Assembly: GCA_964425575.1 (NCBI GenBank)
Contig: CAYRMN010000004.1
Location: forward strand, 1-50,756
Origin: CAYRMN01 sp964425575
GTDB lineage: Bacteria > Patescibacteriota > Patescibacteriia > 2-12-FULL-60-25
Reading direction: 5' to 3'
Length of the DNA: 50,756 nucleotides
The notes below the pieces were generated by a model. The model did no database searches. It was given only the letters and a program-made list of their open reading frames with translations, and was not told the origin of the DNA. This document shows positions 24,213 through 34,294 of this stretch, one piece after another. The first letter of the stretch is position 1; every line of letters begins with the position of its first letter. The translations under genes were made by a program, and so were the position numbers.

Positions 24213-26753
24213 CTACACCTCGTTTTCCAGCCCCTCCTCTTCTTTTGTCACAAACGCGACGCTAGAAACCAGATCGCCTGCTTCTTTGAAGCGCATCACG
24301 CGTACGCCCTGTGTATCACGTCCGAGGGATGGCACAGTTTTGAATGGAACACGGAGCACGATGCCATTTTTTGAAATCAAGATCAAATCGCGGTCATCCT
24401 CGGCAAAGGAGATAAAGGCACCTACTACTCCCCCGGTCTTATCGGTCACGCGCATCGTCCGAATACCCGATCCCCCACGACCCTGTGTTTTATATTCTTC
24501 AAGTGGTGTTCGCTTCCCCAAACCATTCTCCGCGATGGTAAAGAGTTCAAGATCCTTACGTTTCAACCATTCAGCCGGAATCACATCCATGCCGATAATC
24601 TCGTCGTTCTTGAGCTTCATCCCGCGTACACCTGCTGCTTGACGACCCATGGCTCGCACTTCGTCTTCTGAAAAACGAATGGATTGGCCCTTTTTGGTCA
24701 CGAGTGACAGCTCATCCTTGCCAGAGGTAGGCTTCACCCACTTTAAGTCATCGCCATCATGCAGCGTTATTGCCATAAGCCCATTACGACGGACATTCTG
24801 GAATTCTTCGAGCGGACACTTTTTAATCGTTCCCTGCGTTGTCACCATGAGCAGATACTTCATGTTGCTATCCTCGGTTTTTTTCTTCTTGCCAGACAAG
24901 AGCTGATCCATAGGCAAAATAGCAGACACTTTTTCGCTTGGTGCGAGCTGAAGAAAATTTACAATCGCCTGTCCTTTCGAGGTTCGGCTCCCCTGCGGAA
25001 CTTCGTAGGCCTTCAGCAAAAAGGCACGGCCGCGCGTGGTGAAGAACAACAAGTCCGCGTGCGTGCTGGTTGAAAATAGATGCTCTACCTGATCTTCTTC
25101 CTTTGTTGTAAGTCCAGCCACGCCCTTCCCACCGCGATGTTGCTGGCGGAAGGTATCTGGCGGAAGGCGCTTCACATACCCATCAGCCGTAATCATAACG
25201 ACGGTATTCTCTTCTGGAATCAAATCCTCAACCGAAAACTCTCCGAGCGGTGACTTGATCACCTGCGTACGGCGATCATCGCCATACTTCTCCTTTAGAT
25301 CAAACACTTCTTTTTTGATAATATCCAACATCTTCTTGGCGGATTTCAAAATCGATTCCAATTCTTTAATCAATTCCATTTTCTCATTGTATTCCTGCTC
25401 GACTTTCAATCGCTCCAAGTTCGCGAGCTGCTGCAAACGCATTTCCAAGATGGCGGTTGACTGAATCTCAGACAAACTAAATTTGCTAATCAAATTCGTA
25501 CGCGCCTCGTCTTTATCTTTCGATTTTTTGATCGTCGCAATCACTTCATCAATCTTCAAAAGCGCAATACGTAACCCCTCCAAAATATGGGCACGCTCCT
25601 TGGCCTTGGTTAGATCATATTCAGTACGACGACGGACAATCTCACGACGATGTTTCAGATACTCCTCTAAAATATTCTTCACCGTCAAGACGCGGGGCTG
25701 AATTCCGTCTACCACGGCCAGCATGTTGACATGAAAGGTTTCCTGGAGCTGAGTCATCTTGAACAACTGGTTCAAAACTTTCTTTGGGAAGGCGTCTTTC
25801 TTGAGTTCAACCACCACACGGATCCCTTCTTTGTTTGATTCATCACGCAGGTCTTTAATACCCTCAAGTTTCTTCTCCGTCACGAGCATGGCGATCTGTT
25901 CCAAAAGCGTGGCCTTGTTCACCTGATACGGAATCTCACTAATAATGATACGAAATGCGCCATTTTTTTCTTCCACAATGTCCGTTTTGGCGCGCATGAT
26001 AATACCTCCCTTGCCAGTCGCGTAGGCCTGAAGGATATCTTTCGTGTTGTAGATAATGCCTCCCGTTGGAAAATCTGGACCCTTAATAAACTGCATCAAT
26101 TCTTCCACCGTAATGTCAGGATTTTCAATCAAGGCGGCGATCCCATCACAAAGTTCAGTAAGATTGTGTGGCGGAATATTGGTCGCCATGCCGACCGCGA
26201 TACCTAGCGTTCCGTTTAAGAGCAGGTTTGGCAATCTAGCTGGTAGAACCGTTGGCTCCTTATGGGAACCGTCATAGTTTGGAACAAAATCAACGGTTTC
26301 TTTCTCAATGTCCGTCAACATGTCTTCCGCAATCGCAGCCAGTTTTGATTCCGTATATCGATAGGCAGCTGCACCATCTCCATCAATAGAACCAAAGTTT
26401 CCCTGGCCACGAATGAGTGGATAGCGCAACGAAAAATCCTGGGCCATGCGGACTAATGAGTCATACACGGCACTATCACCATGGGGGTGGTATTTACCAA
26501 GCACGTCTCCAACCACGGTGGCACACTTTTTAAACTTGGCGGTGGAACGGAGTCCTGACTGCCACATGGAATACAAAATACGACGGTGGACAGGCTTCAA
26601 ACCATCGCGCACGTCCGGCAAGGCACGCGATACGATCACGGACATGGCGTAATCGAGATACGCCGTGCGCATTTCTTCCACAATCGGACGCGCCTCAATC
26701 TTCCCGGCAGAATACTCAGGAACCAGAGGCAATTGTTTTGGTGACTTTTCCAT
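24213..26753 (-). CDS. gyrA: DNA gyrase subunit A
   Basis: 846 aa. The breakage-reunion domain shows ALPDVRDGLKPVHRRIL near residue 42-58, the quinolone-determining helix HPHGDSAVYDSLVRMAQ (wild-type Ser and Asp retained), catalytic Tyr near 130 in AAYRYTES, and GQGNFGSIDGD. A long coiled coil (about 370-500) precedes the C-terminal beta-pinwheel, which carries a GyrA box (QHRGGKG, about 538-544); this separates it from ParC. With GyrB it introduces negative supercoils. gyrB is not in the window. It lies in an MBL hydrolase, membrane protein, gyrA, hypothetical run with 7-19 nt gaps, and has no Shine-Dalgarno before the ATG at 26753. Confidence 0.96.
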   Translation of the reverse strand: MEKSPKQLPLVPEYSAGKIEARPIVEEMRTAYLDYAMSVIVSRALPDVRDGLKPVHRRILYSMWQSGLRSTAKFKKCATVVGDVLGKYHPHGDSAVYDSLVRMAQDFSLRYPLIRGQGNFGSIDGDGAAAYRYTESKLAAIAEDMLTDIEKETVDFVPNYDGSHKEPTVLPARLPNLLLNGTLGIAVGMATNIPPHNLTELCDGIAALIENPDITVEELMQFIKGPDFPTGGIIYNTKDILQAYATGKGGIIMRAKTDIVEEKNGAFRIIISEIPYQVNKATLLEQIAMLVTEKKLEGIKDLRDESNKEGIRVVVELKKDAFPKKVLNQLFKMTQLQETFHVNMLAVVDGIQPRVLTVKNILEEYLKHRREIVRRRTEYDLTKAKERAHILEGLRIALLKIDEVIATIKKSKDKDEARTNLISKFSLSEIQSTAILEMRLQQLANLERLKVEQEYNEKMELIKELESILKSAKKMLDIIKKEVFDLKEKYGDDRRTQVIKSPLGEFSVEDLIPEENTVVMITADGYVKRLPPDTFRQQHRGGKGVAGLTTKEEDQVEHLFSTSTHADLLFFTTRGRAFLLKAYEVPQGSRTSKGQAIVNFLQLAPSEKVSAILPMDQLLSGKKKKTEDSNMKYLLMVTTQGTIKKCPLEEFQNVRRNGLMAITLHDGDDLKWVKPTSGKDELSLVTKKGQSIRFSEDEVRAMGRQAAGVRGMKLKNDEIIGMDVIPAEWLKRKDLELFTIAENGLGKRTPLEEYKTQGRGGSGIRTMRVTDKTGGVVGAFISFAEDDRDLILISKNGIVLRVPFKTVPSLGRDTQGVRVMRFKEAGDLVSSVAFVTKEEEGLENEV

Positions 26754-26762
26754 ACAGGTGTC

Positions 26763-27302
26763 TTACAGTGCAGTAGATGAAGTAATCTTGGTGGTTGAGG
26801 TTGAGGAAGGTTGCGGACGAAATAATGCCGAGGAGCTTGTAGTAGCTAATGAGGAAGAAACATGTGTGACCATCGAGTTCACGAACTGTTGGTCGGATTT
26901 TTCAGCCAAGCTGCGACTTACATCGTCAAGTCGTTGTTCCAGGTTTTTAATATCCGTGCCCTTTTCCTGAAACGCGGTGTCTTTGAAATCCTGAGCTATA
27001 CCCGCAACTCCCTGAAAACCTGAATCCAACGGATTTCCCATGGCTTTTTTCATGTTGAGTCCCACCGTATAAAACCAGGCTACAGCGATAAAAAGTGCAC
27101 AGATCGATACGCCAGCCCACAGACTAACACGCTGAAGCGGATCTAGGCTACGTCGATTCGCCGCGTGGGCAAGAATCAGCTGCCGCTTCTCATCAACGGA
27201 AACAATAGGAGGCGGTGGAATGATCGGAGTACTCCGAGAAGGTCGAACACGCGCTCTTGGAGGAGTGGTCGTTTTCTTAAGGGGAGAAGTGCGACGTGGC
27301 AT
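26763..27302 (-). CDS. Single-pass membrane protein of unknown function upstream of gyrA
   Basis: 179 aa. A basic, Pro-rich N-terminus (PRRTSPLKKTTTPPRARVRP) is cytoplasmic; one membrane helix lies at about residues 65-90 (WAGVSICALFIAVAWFYTVG); the outside part has a coiled-coil-like stretch (GTDIKNLEQRLDDVSRSLAE) and a Ser/Thr-rich tail. Low-complexity composition gives little homology signal. Start at 27302 (MPRRTS). The 9-nt gap to gyrA suggests co-expression, but no functional link to supercoiling can be read from the sequence. Confidence 0.75.
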   Translation of the reverse strand: MPRRTSPLKKTTTPPRARVRPSRSTPIIPPPPIVSVDEKRQLILAHAANRRSLDPLQRVSLWAGVSICALFIAVAWFYTVGLNMKKAMGNPLDSGFQGVAGIAQDFKDTAFQEKGTDIKNLEQRLDDVSRSLAEKSDQQFVNSMVTHVSSSLATTSSSALFRPQPSSTSTTKITSSTAL

Positions 27303-27321
27303 GAATAAAAGAGATGTCTGT

Positions 27322-27966
27322 TTATGCTCGTTCGAGCACCGTAATCAGCATATCTTCCGCCGGTAAATCCTTTTTGGTGATCTTGAGTTTATTAGCGTCC
27401 TGACGTTTACACACTCCAAGCTGCTTACAGAAGGCATCTACGCCTGCCAGTTGCTCTTTCACACCCGGCACATCGTAATGCAGTGGAATAATCATGCGTG
27501 GTTCAATAATAGAAATCATATCAGCCGCCGCTTTAGAGTCCAGCACCTCTCCACCTCCCACTGGAAGCAACAAAATATCAATGTCCCCAAGCTCTTCAAC
27601 CTCAAATGGTGTTAATTGACGCTTTAGTTGCCCCAAGAACGCCAGGGACATGCCCTCAATATCAAATCGATAGATCACAGGTCGATCTGCCTCTTTTCCT
27701 TCGGTTGGATCCTGAATGCCGTGGGCAAATAACCCTTTAACTTCGTACTCGCCCGGATCAGATACAATAAAGGGCGAGCCCACCATGCTCTCAAGGTTGA
27801 ATCGCGAACGATCTTGATGAGATAGAACCACGATATTTGGTTCGATGGTACGCGGAAAACGTAAACCTGACTCGTTTGGATAGGGATCAGTCAAAAGCGT
27901 CGCTTCCACGTCGCCGACTTTTCCTTCGATACGAATAGATGAGAAACCGTGCCAAAAAAGCTGCAT
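27322..27966 (-). CDS. Metallo-beta-lactamase fold hydrolase
   Basis: 214 aa from the ATG at 27966 (MQLFWHGFSSIRIEG), where family members normally begin; the 23 extra upstream residues are not protein-like. It belongs to the group with a reduced metal site: early FWHGFSSIRI, LLTDPYP, VVLSHQDRSRFN (the usual H-x-H-x-D-H is not intact), IDILLLPVGGG and IPLHYDVPG near the C-terminus. Such proteins are hydrolases or nucleases of uncertain substrate. It is the first gene of the run leading to gyrA and is divergent from the GNAT protein, with about 130 nt between starts. Confidence 0.75.
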   Translation of the reverse strand: MQLFWHGFSSIRIEGKVGDVEATLLTDPYPNESGLRFPRTIEPNIVVLSHQDRSRFNLESMVGSPFIVSDPGEYEVKGLFAHGIQDPTEGKEADRPVIYRFDIEGMSLAFLGQLKRQLTPFEVEELGDIDILLLPVGGGEVLDSKAAADMISIIEPRMIIPLHYDVPGVKEQLAGVDAFCKQLGVCKRQDANKLKITKKDLPAEDMLITVLERA

Positions 27967-28095
27967 AGTGAGAGAAAATCTGAGAGATCTCAGGTGGCAA
28001 AAGTTTAGCATGGGGCTGGGAGGAAAACAACCCAAACACCGATCTATCTGCCCAGCTTGTCAGTATGTCAAAAATGCGAGACGCTATGCGCTGAT

Positions 28096-30592
28096 ATGCC
28101 ACCACGAGAGCCTGCGGATCCATACGTTAGCCCTGAAATCTCCAAACATGAAACAGCGACCGAAACAGAAAAGAGACTTCGCGCCAAAATACGCGACATG
28201 TTTGAATCGAGCTATCAATTATTCCGCACGTCTGGTCAAATTGTTGAAGAATCGGAACGTGCTCGGGATGCATTCGACGAAACAGATCATTTGCTGGATA
28301 TTCTTGAATGTCCACTACCTGAAGATCGAAGATATACAAAAGAACAACGTGAGCGTGTTCCCTTTTTCTTTGAAGAGCTTCACGCCTTTGTTCGTGAACA
28401 TCGACGAGATACCTCGCAGCATGAGTCATTAAAAGAATATCTTTCTTGGTGGCGTGAAAAATCTTTTTCCGTTAGTCCGAACCTCTTTAACTATCAATTC
28501 CTCGAACAGCAAGTGATTACCGCCGCGCGCTTTTCACGTCTTCCCGAAACTCAGGAAAATTTCGGTTGGATACATACAGGTGAGTTAGTCTATGAGCTTA
28601 GTGGCATGAGAAATGAAAAAACCCTTATAGCATTCTTAGAGCAGCTTTTTCAACAAACACAACTTGAGGCTCGTCTTGATCTTCTTCACTATCTTACACA
28701 AGCTGGTCGACAAGCGTTTTTTGAAGGCTATGCGCGCTTAGCAGGCGTCGCCATCATGCAATTTGTCAAAACGCTTTCATCTGAACAAGAGCAATCCCCT
28801 TTTATCCATCATGCTTCACGAGCGGCATATGAAATTCTAGACATGGGACGGTTAGAAGCCAATGATGGGATACGTCAAGTGGCGGGGTGGCAGGACGATG
28901 TCGCGCAACGTAGCAACGATATAGCATCAAACATCATGCCTGACGCGACATCCTTCGCGGAGCATATTCTAAGGCGCATCTCGCGCGATGCGGTTGCTAG
29001 CTTTGATGGAGCATATCTTCCACAAAGTTTTGCCTGGGTTGGCCCGGAATGTGATACGTCCCGTAAGGACGTTCCTTCTTCACAAGATATAAAACGATTA
29101 CTAAACCTGACACTCGATAAAATAGGGACTACGCCACGCAACCTCCGCTCCATACTCATCTTAGGAGACAGACTATCCTCGACATTAGACAACAAAGAGT
29201 GGCGATCATTTTGGAACACACATAAACGACGATCGTTTAAAAGCGATTTTGCTGATGTTCTACACGAGAAACTTTCAACCTTGTTGCAACAGTATCATTA
29301 TACAGAAGTTCATTTTGATTTATTTGAAAATAGCGCAGCTGTTAGCCAACTCAAACAATTGGGTGGACAAGAGCCCATTGATACATCCGTTCTCTTGCAG
29401 GAGCTTCATCATCCGTTGGTACGCCGATCATTGGAACACGATCTCGGCATCCAACTCACCAATCTCTCACTCCGTGAACAAATTCAGCTGCTAAGCTATT
29501 TAGCCAGCGTAGATACCAAAACCGCACGGGATGGCTTTACGACTATCCGTCGATTCGGGTTGAACGGGGCGCGCACCTTCCTCTCTTGCGAATATGGGCA
29601 GGAATATGGTAATGCGATTCTCAAGATTTCCAATACCCTTGAGCCAGCAGCGGCCACGGCTATTTTTAAAAAATACACGGAATTGATTGACCTGACCGAC
29701 CAGTCTACCGAAGATCTTCTCAAAGACGTGTTCGTTGTGGAACACCAGCAAACGATTGATCGATCGAAGCTCGATGAGGAGCTGTTGCGCCGTGGAAAAG
29801 AGCTCATTGCCGCTTTCGCAGAACGGATCGAGCAAAAGAAAGGCGCGATTTCGACCGAAGACATTCTCGCAGACATCGATCGCGCCAAACAGGATGTTAT
29901 CCTCATGGCTGCGTTATTTCGTTCGACCTATAAAGGGAAGGAAGCATCCGTGGATTTTACAGAGCTTAAAGGGCTGACATTGGACACGATTGATCCCAGA
30001 GCACTCGAAAAAACCGAATACAAAAAACTTGAAACGGAACTCAAAGATATTCTGCGTGCGAATTGGGCAGACAAAGGTTTGCCGGCGATGGAAAGCGCCC
30101 TACACGGATTGGAAGAAGGGCTATCAAACAAACAGGAGCAGACACACTTCTTTGTCATGCGAAAAGAAGATCAAATCATTGCCTTTTGCCGCTTTGATAA
30201 CCGGCCCGATCTTGGCCCGAAGGCGCGTTATGTCGGCTCGTTCAACGTCAGTCCGGATCTACGCGGCTCGGCCATTGGCATGGCCTTCTTTCATGAAATC
30301 CTGAAGCGCGAAGGGAAAGAGCATCATCTCTATGCCCACGTTCAAGCCGAGGATCGCATTGGCGCGCGCTATGTTGAAGAGTTTGGTTTCGCAATGACGG
30401 GCATTGAGACGGATGTGGGGCCTGGCCAAGAGCCCGTCTCATGGTTCATGCTAGAACGTTTTCCAGATGAATCCGATCAGGAACCCACATCTGGTACACG
30501 AACACGAAAAATAGATGACGAACAGTTGTTCTGGATGCCGAAGGATTTTAAAAGTATGCTCGACTGGGTACGCATGGAAGCCGCAAAAGGAA
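28096..30592 (+). CDS. Large helical protein with C-terminal GNAT acetyltransferase domain, cut by assembly gap
   Basis: At least 832 aa from the ATG at 28096 (MPPREPADPYV); the frame is open up to the ten Ns at 30593. Residues 1-650 are predominantly helical with many charged residues and no recognised domain. Residues about 685-780 are a GNAT fold: FFVMRKEDQIIAFCRF, VGSFNVSPDLRGSAIGMAFF (acetyl-CoA pyrophosphate loop, here R-G-S-A-I-G), and YVEEFGFAMTG as the last strand-helix. GNAT enzymes transfer acetyl from acetyl-CoA to amines; the target is unknown. Past the gap the frame is uncertain: one frame ends in TAG at 30677-30679, exactly against the stop of the convergent regulator, and is a better guess than reading on to 30756. 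Confidence 0.75.
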
Positions 30593-30602
30593 NNNNNNNN
30601 NN
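30593..30602. other. Assembly gap (ten Ns)
   Basis: A run of ten N. The real gap length is probably unknown, so reading frame and even adjacency across it are not guaranteed. Confidence 0.98.
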
Positions 30603-30675
30603 AACCGCAAAGAGGCGATCAACCCGAACGCCGACGACTTGCATCTATGGCACGAGAGACTTTTTCAAAGGCCGC

Positions 30676-31440
30676 TTAGATCTCCCTCCCGTATTTCCAC
30701 AACGCTTCAAACTGCGCCCGCTGCAAGGCGGTCATGCTTTTATCATTAATCAATAACGAGATGATGCTGGTTCCGGCTAGGGTAATGAATGACATCCGAT
30801 CATCGTAGATCTCAACGGCCGTACGAAAATCTCCCACAAAATCTGGCAAAACGCGCATACGGGTATACTCTGCCGCTCCGTCGGGCAAGGGCCCGTACGC
30901 TTTTGCCGTATCGGGCATCAGGACCCGTTTGTGAATCTTTTTGGCAACCCGCTTGGCGATATAGCGAGCTTCAATACGCGCCATCTCATCCGACACGGCT
31001 TCTGGATCGACAATGGTCAAAATTTCTCCCGTCGCCTGCAACGAATCATCCAACACCGTTCGGATCCCCTCCAACCCTTCGAACATCTGAATCGCCGGCT
31101 TGCCCGTTGAAAGATTGAAGGCCGAAGCCATCTGCGGCAGGGTCACCGTAAAGGCTTCTTCGAGCCGATGCGCCTCTTGCACCCGTCGTTCCAATAGAAG
31201 ACGCAATTTAGATGGGTCCACGGCTTGATACGAGGTCTGTTTTCCTTCAATCGCAATCACCAACCCCTGTTGCTGAAGCTGCATCAACACATTATAGGCA
31301 TATCCCCGCCCAATTCCTGTCTGTTTCACCAAATCACGCACCTTCATCGCCCCAGATTCAAGAAGAAGTTCATACAACAAAGCTTCGTTCTCGCTTAAAC
31401 CGAGCTGAGACAGAATCGGAAAATGCATTGCATGTGACAT
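30676..31440 (-). CDS. TrmB-family transcriptional regulator
   Basis: 254 aa. The N-terminal winged helix is typical of TrmB: LSQLGLSENEALLYELLLE, VRDLVKQTGIGRGYAYNVL as helix-turn-helix (about 32-52), then the wing GLVIAIEGKQTSYQAV. A short helix (RRVQEAHRLEEAF) links to a C-terminal domain of about 150 residues beginning MFEGLEGIRTVLDD, the region that binds sugar or other ligands in some family members. A TATATT box lies nine nt before the ATG at 31440, again suggesting leaderless translation. It faces away from islet 3; control of the islet promoter 140 nt away is possible but unsupported. Confidence 0.85.
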   Translation of the reverse strand: MSHAMHFPILSQLGLSENEALLYELLLESGAMKVRDLVKQTGIGRGYAYNVLMQLQQQGLVIAIEGKQTSYQAVDPSKLRLLLERRVQEAHRLEEAFTVTLPQMASAFNLSTGKPAIQMFEGLEGIRTVLDDSLQATGEILTIVDPEAVSDEMARIEARYIAKRVAKKIHKRVLMPDTAKAYGPLPDGAAEYTRMRVLPDFVGDFRTAVEIYDDRMSFITLAGTSIISLLINDKSMTALQRAQFEALWKYGREI

Positions 31441-31577
31441 AACAGGATCAATATAGGTAGTATGACATGCCAGAAACTGATCGTGAATTACACTTTTTGC
31501 CTTTTATAAAATTACATTTTTATGTAGTATATTTTAGCTTATTTTAGCATAATTTATATATTTATGCCTTTTTATTA

Positions 31578-31606
31578 TTGACAAGTTTATTAATCTATGT
31601 TAAAGT
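31578..31606 (+). promoter_or_regulatory. Sigma70-type promoter of islet 3
   Basis: TTGACA (31578-31583), 17-nt spacer, TAAAGT (31601-31606). The whole block closely matches the RNA promoter at 46441-46469, sharing AATCTATGTTA across spacer and -10. The sequence just upstream is very AT-rich, as in an UP element. Confidence 0.85.
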
Positions 31607-31612
31607 GGTTAT

Positions 31613-31758
31613 CTAGGAAAGGAAAAGGAGCCACGGACCTTCAATCCAAATCGCCGGACTCAGAAGGAGAGAGCTGAGTGCGGCACCCAAAAGCCCCAAA
31701 TACAAGCGGTACAAGTTAGGCGTTCTCTCCCAGAACATCTGATCTGTGCCGCTTTTTT
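31613..31758 (+). ncRNA. Terminated leader RNA or small RNA at the head of islet 3
   Basis: About 145 nt from the predicted start to a U6 run. Hairpin ACTCAG/CTGAGT (31658-31679) is followed by a large stem-loop closed by GCGGCAC (31680-31686) and GTGCCGC (31746-31752), directly followed by TTTTTT (31753-31758), an intrinsic terminator form. Inside, GTTCT/AGAAC makes a smaller hairpin. It could be a stand-alone RNA or an attenuator controlling read-through into the 729-aa gene. No known riboswitch was recognised. Confidence 0.6.
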
Positions 31759-32104
31759 ATGAGTATCGAGTGCGAGGCATCTGTTCATCCCTGAAGAGAT
31801 TCCTGCAGTCGCTATTACGCAGAGCCGCCGGGAGCATCTGAACTGCTGAGTAGACAGCGAAGAAATTTGAAAATTGAGGCTGCTTAAGAGGATGAATCTC
31901 GCATCTCTTTTTGAGATGAGGATTCGTCCACTTAAGCGGAGTGCCGTCACTTGCGTTTCACAAACATGAAACAAATATGACGGCATTACTCGTGGTCAAG
32001 AGCCTGAAACAACAGGCTCATGCCCATGATGAAAATGGTGCAGATGGCTCACGCCTTGTCCGCCACAGGGGCGGATGTATTGGCACGAGCAAGGAGCAAG
32101 GATC
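31759..32104 (+). promoter_or_regulatory. Long structured 5' leader of the 729-aa gene
   Basis: Between the terminator and the start codon the plus strand is dense in hairpins: GCTTAAG/CTTAAGC (31883-31938) around GAATC..CATCTC-TTTTT-GAGATG..GATTC with a U-G pair; GAGTGCCGTCA/TGACGGC-ATT-ACTC (31939-31992) around GTTTCA/TGAAAC; GAGCCTG/CAGGCTC (32000-32019); CCGCC/GGCGG (about 32060-32074). No long reading frame is present. This is far more structure than an ordinary leader needs. Confidence 0.6.
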
Positions 32105-34294
32105 ATGAAGACGTATTCGTGGCAGTCTGGTTCCGTGAATGACGGCCTGGCCCTTATGGCGGACGAGCGACTTGGTCAGATCGTCCTCCTCGGGGAAGCC
32201 GGTCGTGGCCGATGGTTCGAGAAGGTCGGTCTGGACCGACGCAACCCCGCTCTGAAGGTGGATGGCCGCGTCTTCGACGCGCATCCCCGCAAGGTCGTCC
32301 TCCCGGCCAAGCCCGAGGAGGGGAAGAAGGAGAAGACCTTCTACGTCCTCGAGCGCCCCCAGCAGGGTTGCGAGACCAAACTGCTCGTCCGCATCAACAC
32401 CTACACCGGCTACCTCAAGGAGTCCTCTGGCCACTTCACGGTGGTCAAAGGGAAACCCGAGACGCTCATCTCCGGCTACGGTGCCGAGGGTGCTGCAGGT
32501 CGCAACGGGTCGTGGACCGACTCCCTGGTCATCGTGACCGAGGGCGACGTCCTGAAGATCCACCCCACCCGCAATCTCAGCGGAGTCTACACCTTTGCGA
32601 TGTGGGTGGAGGCGGGCGAAGTGAAGACCGCGACCTGGGACGTTTACGAGCGTCTCCAGGCGAAGGTCGACATCGCCGCCTCTCCCAAGACCCTCGCATT
32701 CGGAACGATGCCGTGCACCACGTACGTGGGACGCGGTGAGTTTTCCGGCGGGATCGAGATCAAGCTGGGCGAGACTGGTACGGCGGTGATTCTCGGCACG
32801 GAAGGCCGAGGGCGCGTCCGCACCGAGGTTTCGGTCATCGGCTTCGAGACGGCCGAGATCCTCCGTGAAGCCGCGGTGATCGAGCTCTCCCGCAAGGAGA
32901 TGCCCGTACGGTTCTCGTGGGAGGAGCCGAAGGTCAATGTCATCTACGGCCTGACCTCCAGCGAGCAGATGGAAAAGGGAGCACACTTGGTGCGTATCCG
33001 CCCGTCCACCTCGCCGCACCGTTCCTACATCCACTGCGAGACGCTCCGCGGCGAGCCGACGAGGCTCGCTCTGGGCAACTTCGCCAGCGGCGATGCGGGG
33101 AACGCGGGCAGCGCGGATGACGCGCTCTACGTCATCCGCTCCAGCGAGGTCGTCAAGGTCGGCGGTTACTGGGTCATCCAGAACGTTGACGGCGAGCTGC
33201 AGACCACCCCGTTCAAGGACTGGGAGGTCACGGATGCCGGGGTCGACCCCGCTCCGTACATCGCTAAGGGCATCGCGCCCTGGGGCAAAGTTCCAGACGA
33301 GTGGATCGGTCGCATCGTCTCCGTCGTCACTCGCAAGGTGAAAATGGAGCGCGATGGTGAAACGGTCTACTGGCCGGAGGGCGAGAAGGGCGAGATCGTC
33401 TCGCTCAACCCGTTCATCCTCAACATGGGCTGGGATGGGCTCGATCGCGAGATCCTGTCCGTCGAATCCGGTGTCTGGGTCAAGCTGCACGAGCACTTGC
33501 AGGTCAAGGTTCTCGAAGGCGATGAGCGCACCCAGCGCTGTGACGCCAAGGAGGAGGCACTCACACTGCAGATCGCAGCCAACGAGCTCCGAAGCGCCAA
33601 GCACTTCTCGCATCTGGATGCGGATCTCCGCAGGAAGATCGAGCAGTTGGCCGAAGGTCGACACGTGTCGAGCTACAGCGATGCCAAGGTGCTCATCATC
33701 CCCCTCTCCCCGACCGAAGACATCCGTAGCTGGAACGGGTCGGCCAAGGCCGTGCTGGCCGAGGCAGAGTCGGTTCGCACGACACTGACCGAGTTGGTTG
33801 CCAAGATCGACCGCGGGGAAGTCCTCCCAAAATTCGGTGGCCACTTCTGCCGGAACGGCGCGACGGATATCCGGGACTTCTGGGTGGTCGCTGCCGATGG
33901 GGCAGTCCGCAAGGCTGACAGCACCAGCTTCACGCACCGGCGTCACGACGACGATGGCGAGAAGATCTGGGAGATGGTCGACTCCGACGAACTCGCCATC
34001 TCGTGGAGCAAATCCGCCTCCGAGGAGCCGCACCAATTCAAGGTCGACAAGCTCCCGGTCGGCGGTCGCCCCACGCGGTCGCAGATCGACGCGGTCACCG
34101 CAATCGAGCGCGAGCTCACGGATCGCTTCGAGGGATACACCGGCAACTACCACGTCGGCAATGGCTGGGGACTCAAGCCGCAGCTCACGCCGAAGGCCGT
34201 CGCGCCGGTCGCGAAGGGTACGCCGGTCGAGCCCGGGAAGATCGACCTATCGGAGCTCTTCGGAGGCGGCGCGAAGGTCAAGACAAAGCGTTAG
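32105..34294 (+). CDS. GC-rich orphan protein of 729 aa, unknown function (islet 3)
   Basis: 729 aa from the ATG at 32105 (MKTYSWQSGSVNDGLAL), with AAGGAG and AAGGA just upstream. Cytoplasmic-looking: no signal peptide or membrane helix. It is rich in short beta strands throughout (VIVTEGDVLKIHPT, VWVKLHEHLQVKVLEG), has a helical stretch near 500-530 (EEALTLQIAANELRSAKHF), an FGGHFCRNGATDIRDFWVVA segment near 580, and a basic tail (GGGAKVKTKR). I recognise no family. Codons end strongly in C or G, unlike rpoB, gyrA or the TrmB regulator, which marks the gene as acquired. It is the first of four similar orphans and has an elaborate structured leader. The stop codon is part of a GCGTTAG/CTAACGC hairpin. 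Confidence 0.8.
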   Translation: MKTYSWQSGSVNDGLALMADERLGQIVLLGEAGRGRWFEKVGLDRRNPALKVDGRVFDAHPRKVVLPAKPEEGKKEKTFYVLERPQQGCETKLLVRINTYTGYLKESSGHFTVVKGKPETLISGYGAEGAAGRNGSWTDSLVIVTEGDVLKIHPTRNLSGVYTFAMWVEAGEVKTATWDVYERLQAKVDIAASPKTLAFGTMPCTTYVGRGEFSGGIEIKLGETGTAVILGTEGRGRVRTEVSVIGFETAEILREAAVIELSRKEMPVRFSWEEPKVNVIYGLTSSEQMEKGAHLVRIRPSTSPHRSYIHCETLRGEPTRLALGNFASGDAGNAGSADDALYVIRSSEVVKVGGYWVIQNVDGELQTTPFKDWEVTDAGVDPAPYIAKGIAPWGKVPDEWIGRIVSVVTRKVKMERDGETVYWPEGEKGEIVSLNPFILNMGWDGLDREILSVESGVWVKLHEHLQVKVLEGDERTQRCDAKEEALTLQIAANELRSAKHFSHLDADLRRKIEQLAEGRHVSSYSDAKVLIIPLSPTEDIRSWNGSAKAVLAEAESVRTTLTELVAKIDRGEVLPKFGGHFCRNGATDIRDFWVVAADGAVRKADSTSFTHRRHDDDGEKIWEMVDSDELAISWSKSASEEPHQFKVDKLPVGGRPTRSQIDAVTAIERELTDRFEGYTGNYHVGNGWGLKPQLTPKAVAPVAKGTPVEPGKIDLSELFGGGAKVKTKR

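Noticed and set aside
32018..34153. 711-codon open frame on the minus strand opposite the 729-aa gene
   Set aside because: A shadow of a GC-rich gene: stop codons are rare on the opposite strand of such DNA. The plus-strand frame has the promoter, Shine-Dalgarno and sensible codon use.
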